Assembly: GCA_964019165.1 (NCBI GenBank)
Contig: OZ025281.1
Coordinates: forward strand, 4,429,240 to 4,493,239
Length of the DNA stretch: 64,000 nt
Source: Mastigias papua
Lineage: Eukaryota > Cnidaria > Scyphozoa > Rhizostomeae > Mastigiidae
Direction: 5' to 3'
The stretch's first letter is position 1, and every line of letters starts with the position of its first letter. Made by a program: the position numbers and the translations under genes. Of this stretch, positions 49,879 through 60,690 are shown one piece after another. The notes under the pieces are model-generated. The model saw nothing but the letters and a program-made list of their open reading frames with translations. It was not told the origin of the DNA and searched no databases.

Positions 49879-50576
49879 CTAATGAGCTGTTGGGGAGGGG
49901 GAAAACTGCTCTTGCCTTGATGAAGAAAGCAGCAAAAGTTTATCCGTTAGCTCCAATTCATGCTGCCTGGATTTTTCATTCTCTTTCTCAATGAAATCAA
50001 TAACATCCTTTGTTGGGTCATCTTCAATCAACTTGTTAACGCTTTCCAACAGATTTGCTTTAAAATTTGTTGCATTTCTTGTTCCTGCAGTTCTATTTTG
50101 GAGTCTTGAGATGATTTTCTTTGATTTTGATGAAGTGATGGCTGTTAAATCACTCTTTGAAAGTGAAGGCTGTATCTCATCTTTAACTTCGAAAGATGGT
50201 TCAATGTTATCGTTTAGAAATCAAGATGGCCTGTTAGACTCCAGTCTATACAAGGTATCCCGCCATTTTCCATAGCTCTTTTCAACCTTATGACGGTCAA
50301 TTCCACTTGCTGTCTTTACTGTTAAGCTGACTTGTTTGCAGTCACCCACAAGTTTTTTAAATTTTGTTCGTGCTTGAATAGCACTAACAACTGGCCCAGG
50401 AGGATCATATGCTGCAACTCTTTTGTTCAGCCTTTCCACTAAAATTTCATAATATTTTCTATTTGCTGCAATCGTGTTGTTTTCAAAGATCAGGTACTTA
50501 CGTAGAGTGGCTGTACTAGCAATAAGATAAACCATATCTGCTAATATATCCTTACTCCAACGAAAGGTGGGTTCCC
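49879..50576 (-). pseudogene. Harbinger Myb/SANT-like gene, exon 2
   Basis: After acceptor ATTTTGACTTGCAG the frame starts with TFRWSKDILADMVYLIAS, a Trp-containing SANT/MADF-like helix. It continues KYYEILVERLNKRV, ARTKFKKLVGDCKQVSL and SYGKWRDTLYRLESNRPS, then meets one in-frame TGA. Beyond it the same frame goes on for about 110 codons (SLSKSDLTAITSSKSKKIIS, a helical Glu/Lys-rich segment) to a TAG at 49879. One stop codon in an otherwise open frame suggests recent decay. Orientation is opposite to the transposase. Confidence 0.65.
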
Positions 50577-51030
50577 CTGCAAGTCAAAATATAAGTCATT
50601 GAACATAAAGTCATGCATTAGACTCCATATCCCGGCAATGAGAGGAAGAAAGAGGATGAGTTGGAAGACTGTAGAATATAAAAGGTGTAGAGTATGGAAG
50701 ATAGATAAATAGATAGAGAGAGAAGGATAGTGAGAGAGATAGATAGACTTTATCCGTATAAGAAGACTAGCAAATGTTCTCCCATCATCATAACTATCTA
50801 AATAACTACAAAATAGAAATATTTTAGAATAGATTGCAAATTCCCAGGGAACACTGTTCGATGCTAAGTGGAAGTTCAATTCCATACTTCTTACCTTGAA
50901 GGGAAACTGGCCGACTATCCTATTGTAATTTCAACTTGGATGTAAACAAGTTTTTGTGTGAGAAACTTCATGTCACTTATATTTTGATGATAGAAGATGG
51001 AGTGCGAGATGGAAGAAGTAGAAAAGGAAA
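50577..51030. other. Left part of the Myb-like gene's intron
   Basis: Contains a GATA/GAGA-rich patch at 50696-50745. No exon recognised. Confidence 0.4.
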
Positions 51031-51428
51031 TGGCGCCAATGTACTTTCGCACCTCTCATCGATTACTAGGGCAATCCCCATAAATTATACACCATTCAAT
51101 GGCTCTTCATCTGTACATTCATACTCTGTCACATTTACCCCATAGGGTGAGGGTTAGGGTTAGAGTAGTGGTTGGGGTTAGGATTAGCGTTAGTTATTTC
51201 ATGCCCTCCATTATGAATATCGTCCGTATTTTGCTTAACTTTATAATGGCTGAAATGAAATATCTAACGGTAACCCTTTCACTTTACCCTGAATCTCACC
51301 CTAACCATCCCGCTATAGGGTAAATGGGGTAGCATGTAAATGTACAGGTGAAGAGCTATCGAATGGTATATAATTTATGGGGATAGTCCCCAGTAATCGA
51401 TGAGAGGTTCGAAAGTACATTAGCGCTA
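51031..51428. mobile_element. Foldback element with arms of about 130 bp
   Basis: The left arm (GGCGCCAATGTACTTTC, ACCTCTCATCGATTACT, CCCCATAAATTATACACC, GGCTCTTCATCTGTACATT) is matched in inverse orientation by 51300-51428. The spacer contains GAGGGTTAGGGTTAGAG and a second, approximate copy of the same motif. No gene. The right end touches the next MITE. Confidence 0.8.
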
Positions 51429-51429
51429 A

Positions 51430-53172
51430 GGGAGCAGTCATTAAGTATGGGGGAGACCGGGGCAGAGGGAAATGAGCTGGGGTCTGAAATTTTTATACAT
51501 GTTGGCACTGGGGTATCAAATATATAACAACTTTCAAGCTGGGGTATGAAATAGAATTTCAGGATTATATAATGATTTTGCCAACTTATATATTTGAATA
51601 AAACCACAGATGGTAGGGTAGCAGGTACATGGAGAATACCCAACCATTATTGTAGTGTGCAATAATCTTAAAGGTGAAAGACTCCTTAAAATTGCAGTTT
51701 TGTCTGTCGAAAATATCTCTAGATTCTCTATGGAATGAAGACAGAGTGTTCAGGAGTCTGCTGGGGTGATATGGTCCTGTGCAATAAACCTTTCTTATTA
51801 CATAAAGTTACTTAACTTCAAATATATATAAGTTTAAAAGTGCTACAGTATGCAGAGGTTTATGATAACATGACAATGTAACTGCACAAGAAATATGGCA
51901 ACCATCTATGTACTGTGTTCATTATAGGGTCCTGGCATAATAGCACCATGAATTGCACCAAGAATAAATTTGGCACCTGTAACATTCACCCAAGATTCAA
52001 ATATCTCCCTGCAAACATAGCTAGCATTGGGGCATTTCTTTTATCACGATATCAAATGCTTCATATTTTACTTGTGTGTTTTTGTGATGAGGGTATTTGT
52101 CTAAATGCATCATCACTGAACCTGACAAAACATGTTTGATTTCCTTGATGGCATACCATATTCTGCACCCCTGAAGACTTTGGCATTAAGTGCCTTGTTG
52201 CAGTTATTTATTGTTAGAAGATTTGGAATTTTCAGTAGGCCACAATATGTCTTGGCACATGCAAAATGTTGAACAATGGATTCAATTGCACTATATATAA
52301 AACGTAGGCATGTACATCACACCCAAAATTGACGAACTCATTCATAATTACAACAATAAAGCTAAAAAAGCAGGCACTACCCATTTTCTTCTGCAATTTG
52401 TCAAATAAAGCCAATTCATGCTTACTACAATTTTGAAAATCTTGCGAGACTTGAAAAATCTCTCTCTTAAAACATCCCGATCAATCAATAGAATACCTGT
52501 GATCTTTACTTCATGTGGGGTCTTTCACATGGGACCAAGTTTACTTGCCAATATAGAATTTTCATATCAAAAGACATCATTGTAGGTAAGAGCAGCAAAT
52601 ACTTAATGGTTTGGGGCTAAGTGGCACAGGTACTGTCCAGAATAATTCTGCTGGAAGTTTCATCTTTTTTCCTTGAAACTCATTTCTTCTATAAAATGAT
52701 AGCCATAAAATCTCCTCCTTCTCCATGTCATGGCTCAAAATTTTCGTGTGGGCAAAAGACACATGTTTTCATCTTGCTCTACTTTTGAAGGAAAATTGAG
52801 ACGATGGAGACACTTAAAAGAAGCCTCGTATGAGTTGTTTATTGATGGGAGGCCATACATAGGTCGAGCATAAAAACAAATTAGGGCAACTTGTGGTGGA
52901 ATGAGTGGCATATTTTGTTGCTTGTGCTGTTGCTAAGGACCACCAACTAATATAGCCGAAAAAGTAATGATTGATGTACTAAAATAAATAATAAAAATTA
53001 CGTTTTGGGTGCAAAAGGCATTCAATCTATATAGCTGGGGTATCAAAATATTTTGCTTCCCGTGACTAGGGCTCTAAAAATTTCTTGCAAGTTCAACTGG
53101 GGTACAAACTTTTTGAATCTTTCTTGTCATTTGCCTCCATCCGCCTCCCCCTGATACTTAATGACTGCTCCC
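51430..53172. mobile_element. Harbinger-type MITE of 1743 bp, TAA duplication
   Basis: The termini GGGAGCAGTCATTAAGTA and the inverse TACTTAATGACTGCTCCC are perfect over 18 bp. The inverted similarity continues inward more loosely. TAA flanks both sides (51427-51429 and 53173-53175), the 3-bp pattern of PIF/Harbinger. No transposase was found in the interior; small frames show no domain. The same terminal type occurs at 56863-57141. Confidence 0.8.
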
Positions 53173-53230
53173 TAAGGTGACCTGTGCAAGGCATTGTGGC
53201 ACATACTTGTAACTGCATGCTGTAACAAAC

Positions 53231-53410
53231 CTTTATTACATTTTGTATGAGGAGTAGCAACTTTTCTCTTCTTAGACACGTCAAATTCGCCATCCGCTAT
53301 TGCCGCTTTCTGTTTGGTTTTTCAACTACCTCAGAAATTATTCTCCCCTCTGTTGATGGAGAGGAGCCATTTGTTTCATCGGGTTGGAACTGACCGTAGA
53401 TTTCTAACAT
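53231..53410 (-). pseudogene. Harbinger Myb/SANT-like gene, exon 1
   Basis: ATG at 53410 opens MLEIYGQFQPDETNGSSPST then EVVEKPN. After a probable one-base frameshift near 53305 follow KAAIADGEFDVSKKRKVATP and HTKCNK, with a basic nuclear-signal-like SKKRK. Donor AAAG|gtttgt at 53230 fits an intron to exon 2 at 50576, about 2.65 kb long and holding two inserted elements. The exon assignment is inference. Confidence 0.45.
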
Positions 53411-53695
53411 GGCTGCTTTGTGAGAGGAGATATCTCTTTAGCCGAGCTTGTGCTGCAGTTATACGCATACGCATAAATAGTACGGGATGACAGGATTTGG
53501 TTTCATACGTCGTACCAGGTCGACCCAGACGAGAGGCCTTTGCTGTATGATCCTACACAGTCATACCGTCTGTGTAAGTGTTTTCATGTGAGTCACACCG
53601 TGCCGTACCAGCTAAATTCAGTGAAAATTCTGCTGGTACAGCATGGCGCGGGGCGGGGCGGCACGGCACGGCACGGAACGGAACGGAACGGAACA

Positions 53696-53970
53696 GAATT
53701 GCACATGAAACAGTCCTTAGAACATTCTGTGCTCACAGAGCGAGTACGGAGACATCACATCCTCGAAAGACATGCTATCTACAGTCGATATTGCAATTTG
53801 ACAATCGTGAGCTGTTACCAGAAGTTGTACCTGATACAATACTACTCAACATCATATATCTTGCCAACTGAAAAACTTATCTGATAAAAGTGGGGGGCAT
53901 GGTACCCGCCCCCCTATCGCTCGGCCCAGCAATGTCGAAAAGATTCCTGAGGCAGTTGGTGAGCTTTTCC
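53696..53970. other. Spacer
   Basis: Between the Harbinger right end and the (ATC)n tail. A hAT-like GC-rich fragment (GGGGGGCATGGTACCCGCCC) lies at about 53891. Confidence 0.4.
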
Positions 53971-54190
<220 letters not shown>

Positions 54191-54197
54191 CCACGCC

Positions 54198-54774
54198 CAG
54201 GGACGCCGGAGCGTATTTTTGAGTGTGGGACTGGGGATGAGTTGCAAGGCCGTATGGAAGTATGCAATAATTGTGGTAGTAGTGAAGGAATAGGGGATCA
54301 AGGGCGGAGCCAATGAAAAATTTTGCAATCCACGCCCCATAATTCAATGGGAAACGCCCTGTTTGAATATAGACAAGCATCCAGTCTTGGTAGAAAGCGG
54401 CAGATAAAATCATTGAAGTGTTGGTGAGAAAATTGAATAGACCTTACTGCTACTCTATAAAGATTGTTGTCAGATCAGGTAAAATGATAGAGACACGTTT
54501 TCAGAGCAATGAGATCATGTTAAGCGCAAGGTAACCAAGAAAACAGAACCCTTCCCTGACTTTACATGTTTATGAGGCTTGTGGGCCAGTCTATAGCACC
54601 ACGTTTTGAAAACACCTGGGGTATTTACCTCCAATAGGCCTTGATGACTGCGGTAATGGTACTTTTTACAGGTAAGTAAACATTTAATTTCTATTTGGAT
54701 CGAACGCCTCAATCTTAACATCATGCATGCGCAAAACAGTGGGGGGCCAGCCCCCCCCGGCACCGGCGTGCCTG
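54198..54774. mobile_element. TIR element, copy B
   Basis: The ends are CAGGGACGCCGGAGC and GCACCGGCGTGCCTG, a clearer inverted repeat than in copy A at 31512-32114. The body is collinear with copy A, same orientation. No flanking duplication is visible. Confidence 0.75.
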
Positions 54775-54831
54775 TTTCCGGTATCGCTGATGACCACTGA
54801 ATCTTCACCGTTCGGGACTGGGCGGCAGTTA

Positions 54832-55529
54832 AGCCTGGTACTCACTAGGCGTTTAAGTGCGCGCGCCCTTGAGGATTTAACTTAAACGCTAGTGAGTACC
54901 GTAGTGCGTTTAAATTCCTGAGGGCGCGCGCTCGAAAAAAGTTAAACGCACAGATCAAAACTTTTTGATCTTGGCGTGTAAAGTTCTGAAGTGCCGCGGA
55001 ATGTAACACTTCATCACACGGAAAATGATTGATCAGCATGTGGTTGTGAACTTTTGTCCTACGGGACTCCCGCACATTTTCACTTATTACACAGATTTGC
55101 GTATCTGAATAACATTGTTAGAACCTGAGAGAGACACATGTAGCGATATGGCTTGCAATAGCACAGTATTGTCACTTGTTGATGAAGAGAAATTGTCAGA
55201 AACTGTTCGAAATTTTCCAGTGCTATACGATAAGTCCAAAAAGGGATACAAGGGAAGAGATGCAGTGCAAAATGCTTGGACAGAAGTGGCAAGGTCATTA
55301 GATTTCATCGAGCATTGGGATGATGCGAAAAATTTATTCGAAAATTTCTAAAAGCTGTACTTGAAAAAAAGAAATGTACAACATACAACTCTTTCATCAA
55401 ATTTTCTAGGCTCATCGCTGCTCTCAGTTAAAACCACGCGTTTAAAAATTTACATAGTGAGTATGCCTGCGGGTTTACAGATAAACGCTCAAGGGCGCGC
55501 GCACTTTAACGCCCAATGAGTACCAGGCT
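54832..55529. mobile_element. Transposase-less Harbinger element carrying a MADF gene
   Basis: The inverted termini AGCCTGGTACTCA, then GGCGTT and AAGTGCGCGCGCCCTTGAG, match over about 42 bp at both ends. TTA flanks the element on each side (54829-54831 and 55530-55532). The 698-bp interior holds only a MADF-type frame (+). It ends 28 bp before the ATG of the secreted CUB gene, or 25 bp counting from the target duplication. Confidence 0.8.
55115..55351 (+). CDS. MADF (Myb/SANT-like) domain protein of the element
   Basis: The frame is best started at the second Met (MACNST, about 55148). It reads LVDEEKLSETVRNFPVLYDK, SKKGYKGRDAVQNAWTEVAR and DFIEHWDDAKNLFENF, then a stop. The pattern of VRNFPxLYD, Lys-Gly-Tyr and AWxEVA is the MADF domain, a DNA-binding module found in the second protein of Harbinger elements. 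At about 68 residues only the domain itself is left; a continuation in another frame (YLKKRN) suggests the stop is a decay event. Confidence 0.65.
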   Translation: MLEPERDTCSDMACNSTVLSLVDEEKLSETVRNFPVLYDKSKKGYKGRDAVQNAWTEVARSLDFIEHWDDAKNLFENF

Positions 55530-55557
55530 TTAGGACATAGACTTCAAACTTTGACTA

Positions 55558-55826
55558 ATGGATGTCTTATTTAAACTTGTCGTACTTGCTGCTCTACTAA
55601 CCGCTGCAGAATCTTATTGCTATACACAAATTCGTACAGCGTACCCAAGCAGCAATACGTATTCTGTTAACTATCCATCAAGCAATCAATACTGTACAAT
55701 TTATATACAGCCTGTATGGTATTACAGGTCGTACTACCTTGAAATATCATGGTCTTCGTCACACTTTGATGTAAAAGGGGATATGCCAGACTGCAAAGAT
55801 AATAACATTGAAGTATATCTCACGAG
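55558..55826 (+). CDS. Secreted CUB-domain protein, exon 1
   Basis: ATG 55558 opens a signal peptide (MDVLFKLVVLAALLTAAES), cleavage likely before YCY. The first part of a CUB domain follows with three of its four conserved cysteines (SYCYT, NQYCTIYI, MPDCKDN) and a Tyr-rich, aromatic strand region. The exon ends at donor CGAG|gtaaga in phase 2. Exon 2 at 63523 starts in phase 2 and supplies the fourth Cys. The start codon is the only one before the hydrophobic segment and lies just after a transposon end, so the promoter must lie within or across that element. The first Cys is near residue 21, directly after the signal, so the CUB domain forms the N-terminus of the mature protein. Confidence 0.8.
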
Positions 55827-56666
55827 GTAAGACATGATTACTGCCCGTTACTTTGGTCTTTGTCGCTGTGTGTAAAGGTGTATTCTACATCAGGACTAAC
55901 AACGGCTGATATTCGGCGAGGTGAGTGATTTCCCTAAGAGTATACATACACGATTGAAGGCTTCGCCTATCCCACGGCTAGTTTCATCTACGAGCGTTCA
56001 ATGTGGTGAGTATGTATTCAGATTGGTGATTTTTTGCTTGTATTACAGTGCCTAACCGGCCCGGGTGTAAATACGTCAGATTCCTCTTATTCTTCCTTCC
56101 CTACTTGGATCTCTTGTAAACAGGGAAGCGCCGCTCCATGTTGACAGTTTACAACTTGAGACTGTTCAAATTCCCTTCCGACATGAAAACAATAGTATGT
56201 TAGTGAGCGCAAAATACACCGAAGGCGTGCAACAATGTTTCTAGTATAGTTTTGGGGGAATATAAAGTATTCACTAGAAATACATGACCTATTCCTTTTA
56301 CATCTCCATTTCTTAGGCTTGTCAACGTCTATAGTTTGCTTCATTTTGCACCGTTGATTTTAATCTTTTGTGTTGAGGTAGTGGCCTTGACATTGGTTTT
56401 CAAATTTGATAGCGATACAACGCTATTACAACTACTTTATGTACAGTTGACACTTATAGGGGTAGCAGGCTAGTGCAAGGAATATACAGTGACAACATCA
56501 AAACAAAGTGATAGGCCCGCTTGTTAAGCAAGCCTTGAATTAGCAGGACAATGGTTCCATAGCAACAGCAACAGTCTACTACAATGCTATTGTTTATGCA
56601 CTTGAATAGGACTGTCATTCTGATTTAAAATGCGGAGCTTCTATTTCGGAGAAGTGTGAGTGAGAT
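55827..56666. other. CUB gene intron, left part
   Basis: No exon or repeat recognised. Confidence 0.4.
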
Positions 56667-56822
56667 CATGGACGTATGAAGCATCTAAAAAGAGGGGGGG
56701 GGCCAAATCCTAAAAGGGGCACATTACCACGCCCATTTTGGGCTCCAAAGGGGCACTTTTACATAGTTTGGTAAAAAGTGGGGGGCCATGGCCCCTCTGG
56801 ACCCCCGGTTCCTACGTCCCTG
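56667..56822. mobile_element. hAT MITE, 156 bp
   Basis: The ends are CATGGACGTATGAAGC and, inverted from the right, CAGGGACGTAGGAACC. The flanks AGTGAGAT (56659-56666) and AGTAAGAT (56823-56830) match at 7 of 8 bases. The interior is G/C-homopolymer rich (GGGGGGGGG, GGGGGGCC). Confidence 0.8.
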
Positions 56823-56862
56823 AGTAAGATCATAGGAAGTTCACTTTCATGAGATGAACTTA

Positions 56863-57141
56863 GGGAGCGGTTATTATTTATGGCCTGAGGGGACTGAAGA
56901 GAAAGTGCTATGTGCCCTCAAAAAAGTTTTACCCACCATTCGCGTAAGTAAAATTTTCTTTACCCCACCGAAGGGAGATAGTGAAACAAGGTTGCATTTA
57001 TGCTTAAATATAGTGTATGTTTTTACACTACCCCTGTGGCCAAAAATTATTCATCAACCCCACCTAGCACAACTTATTTTTTCAGTTACCCCACCACTTT
57101 ACCTTCAGTCCCCTCCCAGGTAATAAATAATGACCGCTCCC
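56863..57141. mobile_element. Harbinger-type MITE, 279 bp
   Basis: The termini GGGAGCGGTTATTATTTAT and, inverted from the right, GGGAGCGGTCATTATTTAT are followed by shared GGGGACTGAAG. TTA flanks both sides (56860-56862 and 57142-57144). It is related at the tips to the 1.74-kb element at 51430. Confidence 0.85.
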
Positions 57142-57527
57142 TTAGCTTTCAATGAAAGACCATTACCTCGTTTATAAGGATACAACTAATCAGACTTGGA
57201 TAGTTGTGCTCAGCTATACTTTATTGTATTGTATAGTATATTGTATTTTATTTTAATTTTCTGTTGTGAAAATCGTAGTGAGCATGTATGACCGCCACGT
57301 GATAATGAGACAATTTACTTCTATTTCGACAAGCTGTGGGCTAAGGGGGGACTAAGCCGGCTCATTATCTCCTTGTGTTGATAGTTATTCAGTTAAATGC
57401 GCTCAGGTCAAATTTTGTCGTTTGGCGCGAACTTTACCTTGTCTTCTAGCTGCCAAAAAACCTCGCTTAGCTCTATAAACAAACATTAAGGAGCCGGGCC
57501 GCCGGGGAGAAGGACAATACGTAGCTA
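57142..57527. other. Intron spacer
   Basis: A small inverted repeat (GATAATGAG at 57301 and CTCATTATC at 57361) and a TATTGTATTG-type patch at 57220-57250. No exon. Confidence 0.4.
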
Positions 57528-57804
57528 CAATGCCTGCCAAAAGTAGTTGGAACACCCACACAATTGTATTGATTTCCGACTCCTGTCGCTTCTCCTTGAC
57601 ACCACTTAAAATGTAAACCCCGTCCCCCCCTGACACAATGTTGATTCGATAGCGGAGACCAGTAGCTTTAAAAACACGCATCACTTTTGGCCTTCGAGTT
57701 GCCCATATTTGCTTCATACAAAATTGTTTAACGGGGGAGGGGATGCTATAGCTCATCTATAGCGTAAATCATGGCAAGTGTTCCAAGACTTTTGGCAGGC
57801 ATTG
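57528..57804. mobile_element. TA-flanked MITE, 277 bp
   Basis: The ends CAATGCCTGCCAAAAGTAG and, inverted from the right, CAATGCCTGCCAAAAGTC are followed by TTGGAACAC in both. TA flanks both sides. Part of a minus-strand frame (57403-57756) crosses it but has no domain. A diverged single end of the same type lies near 58365-58395 (AAGTGTACCAAGACTTTTAG). Confidence 0.8.
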
Positions 57805-58502
57805 TAGCTCACAGTGGTGGATCTAGTCCGAGTTGCTTGTTTCCTGGAACTAAGTCAGAGGATGCAAGAAAAACGTTGTTCACACTATTCAAGTCAAAGT
57901 TAGGGAGATATTTATTGGAGTAAAATTTAGTTTACAATAATGTACTTGAAGTACTTAATTGCATCCTTGTTCTCTCACGAAAGCGTTGTAGAAGCATGTC
58001 TATCCTTACGGAACACTCTGAAGATTTGTATCAGCAGTGGAAAGTACCTAAGTATCTCACAGAACTCGGAAATAGAATGCTTTGCCATCGGAAGCGATCA
58101 GGAGTAGGCAAGAGAACTTTGATTTGGAACTCGGATGTAGCCTAGTCAGAAACAATGGTGGAAAACAAGAATGAAAGCTACTCTGTTGTTTTCATAAGAA
58201 CACGAGCCTCAAACATTTATGAAAAATTAAGAACAATTTAAGAACAAGCTGAATCTAAAGCACTGTCGTAAAATGATGTGAAACTGATAAAAACCTTTTT
58301 AGTCTCAACAATGTTTGCTAAAAGTCCTCGAAGCACCCAAATCTTCAGTGTCCACAACAATTCGCAAGTGTACCAAGACTTTTAGACAGGATTATCTGTA
58401 AGAATGTATATCTTTTGTCTTCCGCTGGTGTTATTTAAAATAATGCCCGTTTCATAGACATCCAATGCTCTCTTGTATATTGTTTAATGTGTATATTGCT
58501 TA
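57805..58502. other. Intron spacer
   Basis: Contains the diverged MITE end near 58365-58395. No exon recognised. Confidence 0.4.
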
Positions 58503-58814
58503 CCGTAAATCCTCGAATTAGCCCCCTGGGGGCTTATTTATTTTTGATGCTTTTTGGGTGGGGGCTTATTCGAGGGGGGGGGGCTTATAAAATTATTTGA
58601 CAAATGTCGTATAAAAAGCTCATTGTCACAGCTCCGTTTCTCCGTACTACTACAAGAACAGTCTAAATTTAGGCATTATTCTTTATCAAAGTCTTCATCA
58701 TCGTTTGGGGTGGGGGCGTATTCGAGGGGGGCTTATTAACAATTTGAAGTTCTAGCATGGGGGCTTATTTGAGGGGGGGCTTATTCGAGGGGGGGCTAAT
58801 TCGAGGATTTACGG
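58503..58814. mobile_element. TA-flanked MITE with perfect 24-bp ends
   Basis: The terminal repeat CCGTAAATCCTCGAATTAG followed by a C-run is perfect on both sides, flanked by TA (58501-58502 and 58815-58816). Inside, GGGGGCTTATTCGAGGGGG-type units recur four or five times, mostly next to the ends. No gene. An element with such ends recurs in many invertebrate genomes to my recollection, but I cannot name it. Confidence 0.85.
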
Positions 58815-59487
58815 TACACCCCAACAATTTAAGAACAAATTAAGAATAATTCAGCCTCAAAAGTTTGGAACAGCCAGCCTGAACCTCAATTTTACTGGTT
58901 CTTTTAGAAAGTAGAGAGTAACAGAAACTATCAGTTAGAAATTAGAGACCTTTGATTGTCTACTACTTTCTGGATGTCGGCTTTGTTTACGCACCTCTTG
59001 TTCGAATCCAATGTTGAGTTAAAAATGGCTACCTCAAGTGCACATTGAAGAATAGTAACTGCTCATATCAAGAGTCAGAAACGGTGTTGTCAGACTGTTT
59101 TCATGGAAACGAGGAAAAATATCTAGGAGGTTTGACTCTGTCAAAGAAAAGCTGGAAGTTTGAGCATGCCGTTGAGTTATCAAGATGTCAAGAAGAACTT
59201 AACTAAAGACTTCCTTCACTTGGTCTATTGTACGCAGCAAATTGCTTCACTTACATCGTTTCCCATCAATGCTAAGCTCGGAAGACAATATATACTAATG
59301 CTATCTGCATAGTCCTCTAGGTCTAGAAGCTTATCACAGGACATGTCATCGGGCCGTAGCGTGTAGGGGGCTTCGACCCTCCCCCCCGACTTTGAAACTT
59401 GGTTGGTAAACTATATGATTTAGAGCATATTTGGTAAATGACCATATGTTAATTCTTAATTGGTAAATCTGCTCTCTCAAATTTTAG
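58815..59487. other. Intron spacer with repeat fragment
   Basis: At 59345-59482 lies a hAT-like GC-rich patch (GGGCCGTAGCGTGTAGGGGG) followed by sequence also present at 4117-4215. No exon seen. Confidence 0.4.
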
Positions 59488-60690
59488 TGATTTCAATTTC
59501 AATTTCGATTTATATATAAGAGGGTAACCCTTCAGCAAGCGCTGATTTACAAGGGGCCCTCAGCTAAAAACTTACAATTTAATGATATACTAAATTGAAC
59601 TAAAAGTAAAATACAAGGTAAATAATACTCAAGTGTACAATATTAAAATCTATGAAGAAGGAGAAAAATAATGAAATACTACAAAAAAATCTTAGTTATA
59701 TGGATGCTTTAAAGCTATATAATGTTACGGCTTGTTTGGGCTCAGGTGAGAGGTTATTCCAATATTTTGCACTTCTGAACGATAAGCATTTCTGGCCATT
59801 TACAGTTTTGTATAATGGCAGCTTCACATCAGTAGATGTATTTCGAAGGGTGTGAAGGGATCCTTGTGAATTTCTCGAAAAAGGTTCGGTTAAATATTGA
59901 GGAGCACGACCATTTAATGTTTTAAATATCAATACTTTTGTCTCGTAGCTAATTAGCTCCTCAATTGTTTTCCATCCTAAATTTTCAGTAAGCGGTAGGG
60001 CTGAGGTGTTAAAGCAAGTGCCGGTTATTATTCTTGGTGCCCGATTTTGGAGCTTCTGCAAGCGGTCTTTTTCTGTTGAGCTACAACATCCCCAAACAGA
60101 GCAACAATGGCGGAAATATGGCTCCACAATGCTTCTATACAAGTTATTTAAGCAACTCCTTGGAATGAAGTTCTTAGTGTATTTTATAAAACCGATAGCT
60201 CTTGCAACTTTTGATGAGACATATTTAATATGTTCCTTCCATTCCAAGTTTCGATCAATTTGTACTCTAAGGTATTTTATCTTTTCAACTATTTTTAAAT
60301 TTTCATCTTTTACTTTAATGTCAAACTTTTCATTGGATTTTATGAGAGCTCTCTGTTTAGATTTGGAACAAATAAGCATTGTGTAAGTTTTTGCAACATT
60401 TAACGAGATCTTATTTCCGTGCAACCAGGATTCAAGGCTCATGAGATCGTGGTTCATAGCCTCATTCAGCTGAGTTAGGGCTTTAGATTTGTAGGAGAGA
60501 CTAGTATCGTCAGCATACATCGACACAGTTGAGTTTTTGACACTACAAGGTAGATCATTGACATAGATGAGGAAAAGAAGAGGGCCAAGGCATGATCCTT
60601 GTGGCACTCCAACTTTTACATGGTTGATTACATGATTGATAGTGTGGGAGATTGTTGTTAAGCCATTCAGAGGATAAAATTTCATAACTT
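59488..60690 (-). mobile_element. CR1/jockey-like LINE, 3' half with open frame
   Basis: A continuous 329-codon frame (60685-59696) covers RT motif B onward: VGVPQGSCLGPLLFLIYVND, the catalytic VSMYADDTSLS, WLHGNKISLNVAKTYTMLI, KIKYLRVQIDRNLEWKEHI, IVEPYFRHCCSVWGCC and LQNRAPRIITG, to the usual C-terminal FRSAKYWNNL. The 3' UTR contains a hairpin (GGTTACCCTCTTAT beside the CAGC/GCTG stem) and ends in ATTGAA repeats near 59490. It is 5'-truncated near 60690 but has no stop, so it inserted recently relative to its neighbours. Confidence 0.85.

Larger units (their letters stand above)
47572..53695. mobile_element. Second PIF/Harbinger element with nested insertions
   Basis: Proposed limits are the (CCGTG)n block at 47572-47662, followed by GCAGTGCCAGCTGAAATTT, and its imperfect inverse at 53602-53695. 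The right side in minus reading has GGAACGG-type and GCCGTGCC repeats, then GCTGTACCAGCAGAATTTT. Inside lie a broken transposase gene (+), a two-exon Myb-like gene (-), a small inner element, a foldback and a 1.74-kb MITE. Without the insertions the element would be about 3.3 kb, within the usual Harbinger range. The ends are inferred and no duplication is shown. Confidence 0.5.

Noticed and set aside
57403..57756. 117-codon minus-strand frame
   Set aside because: It overlaps most of a TA-flanked MITE and shows no domain, signal peptide or splice context.
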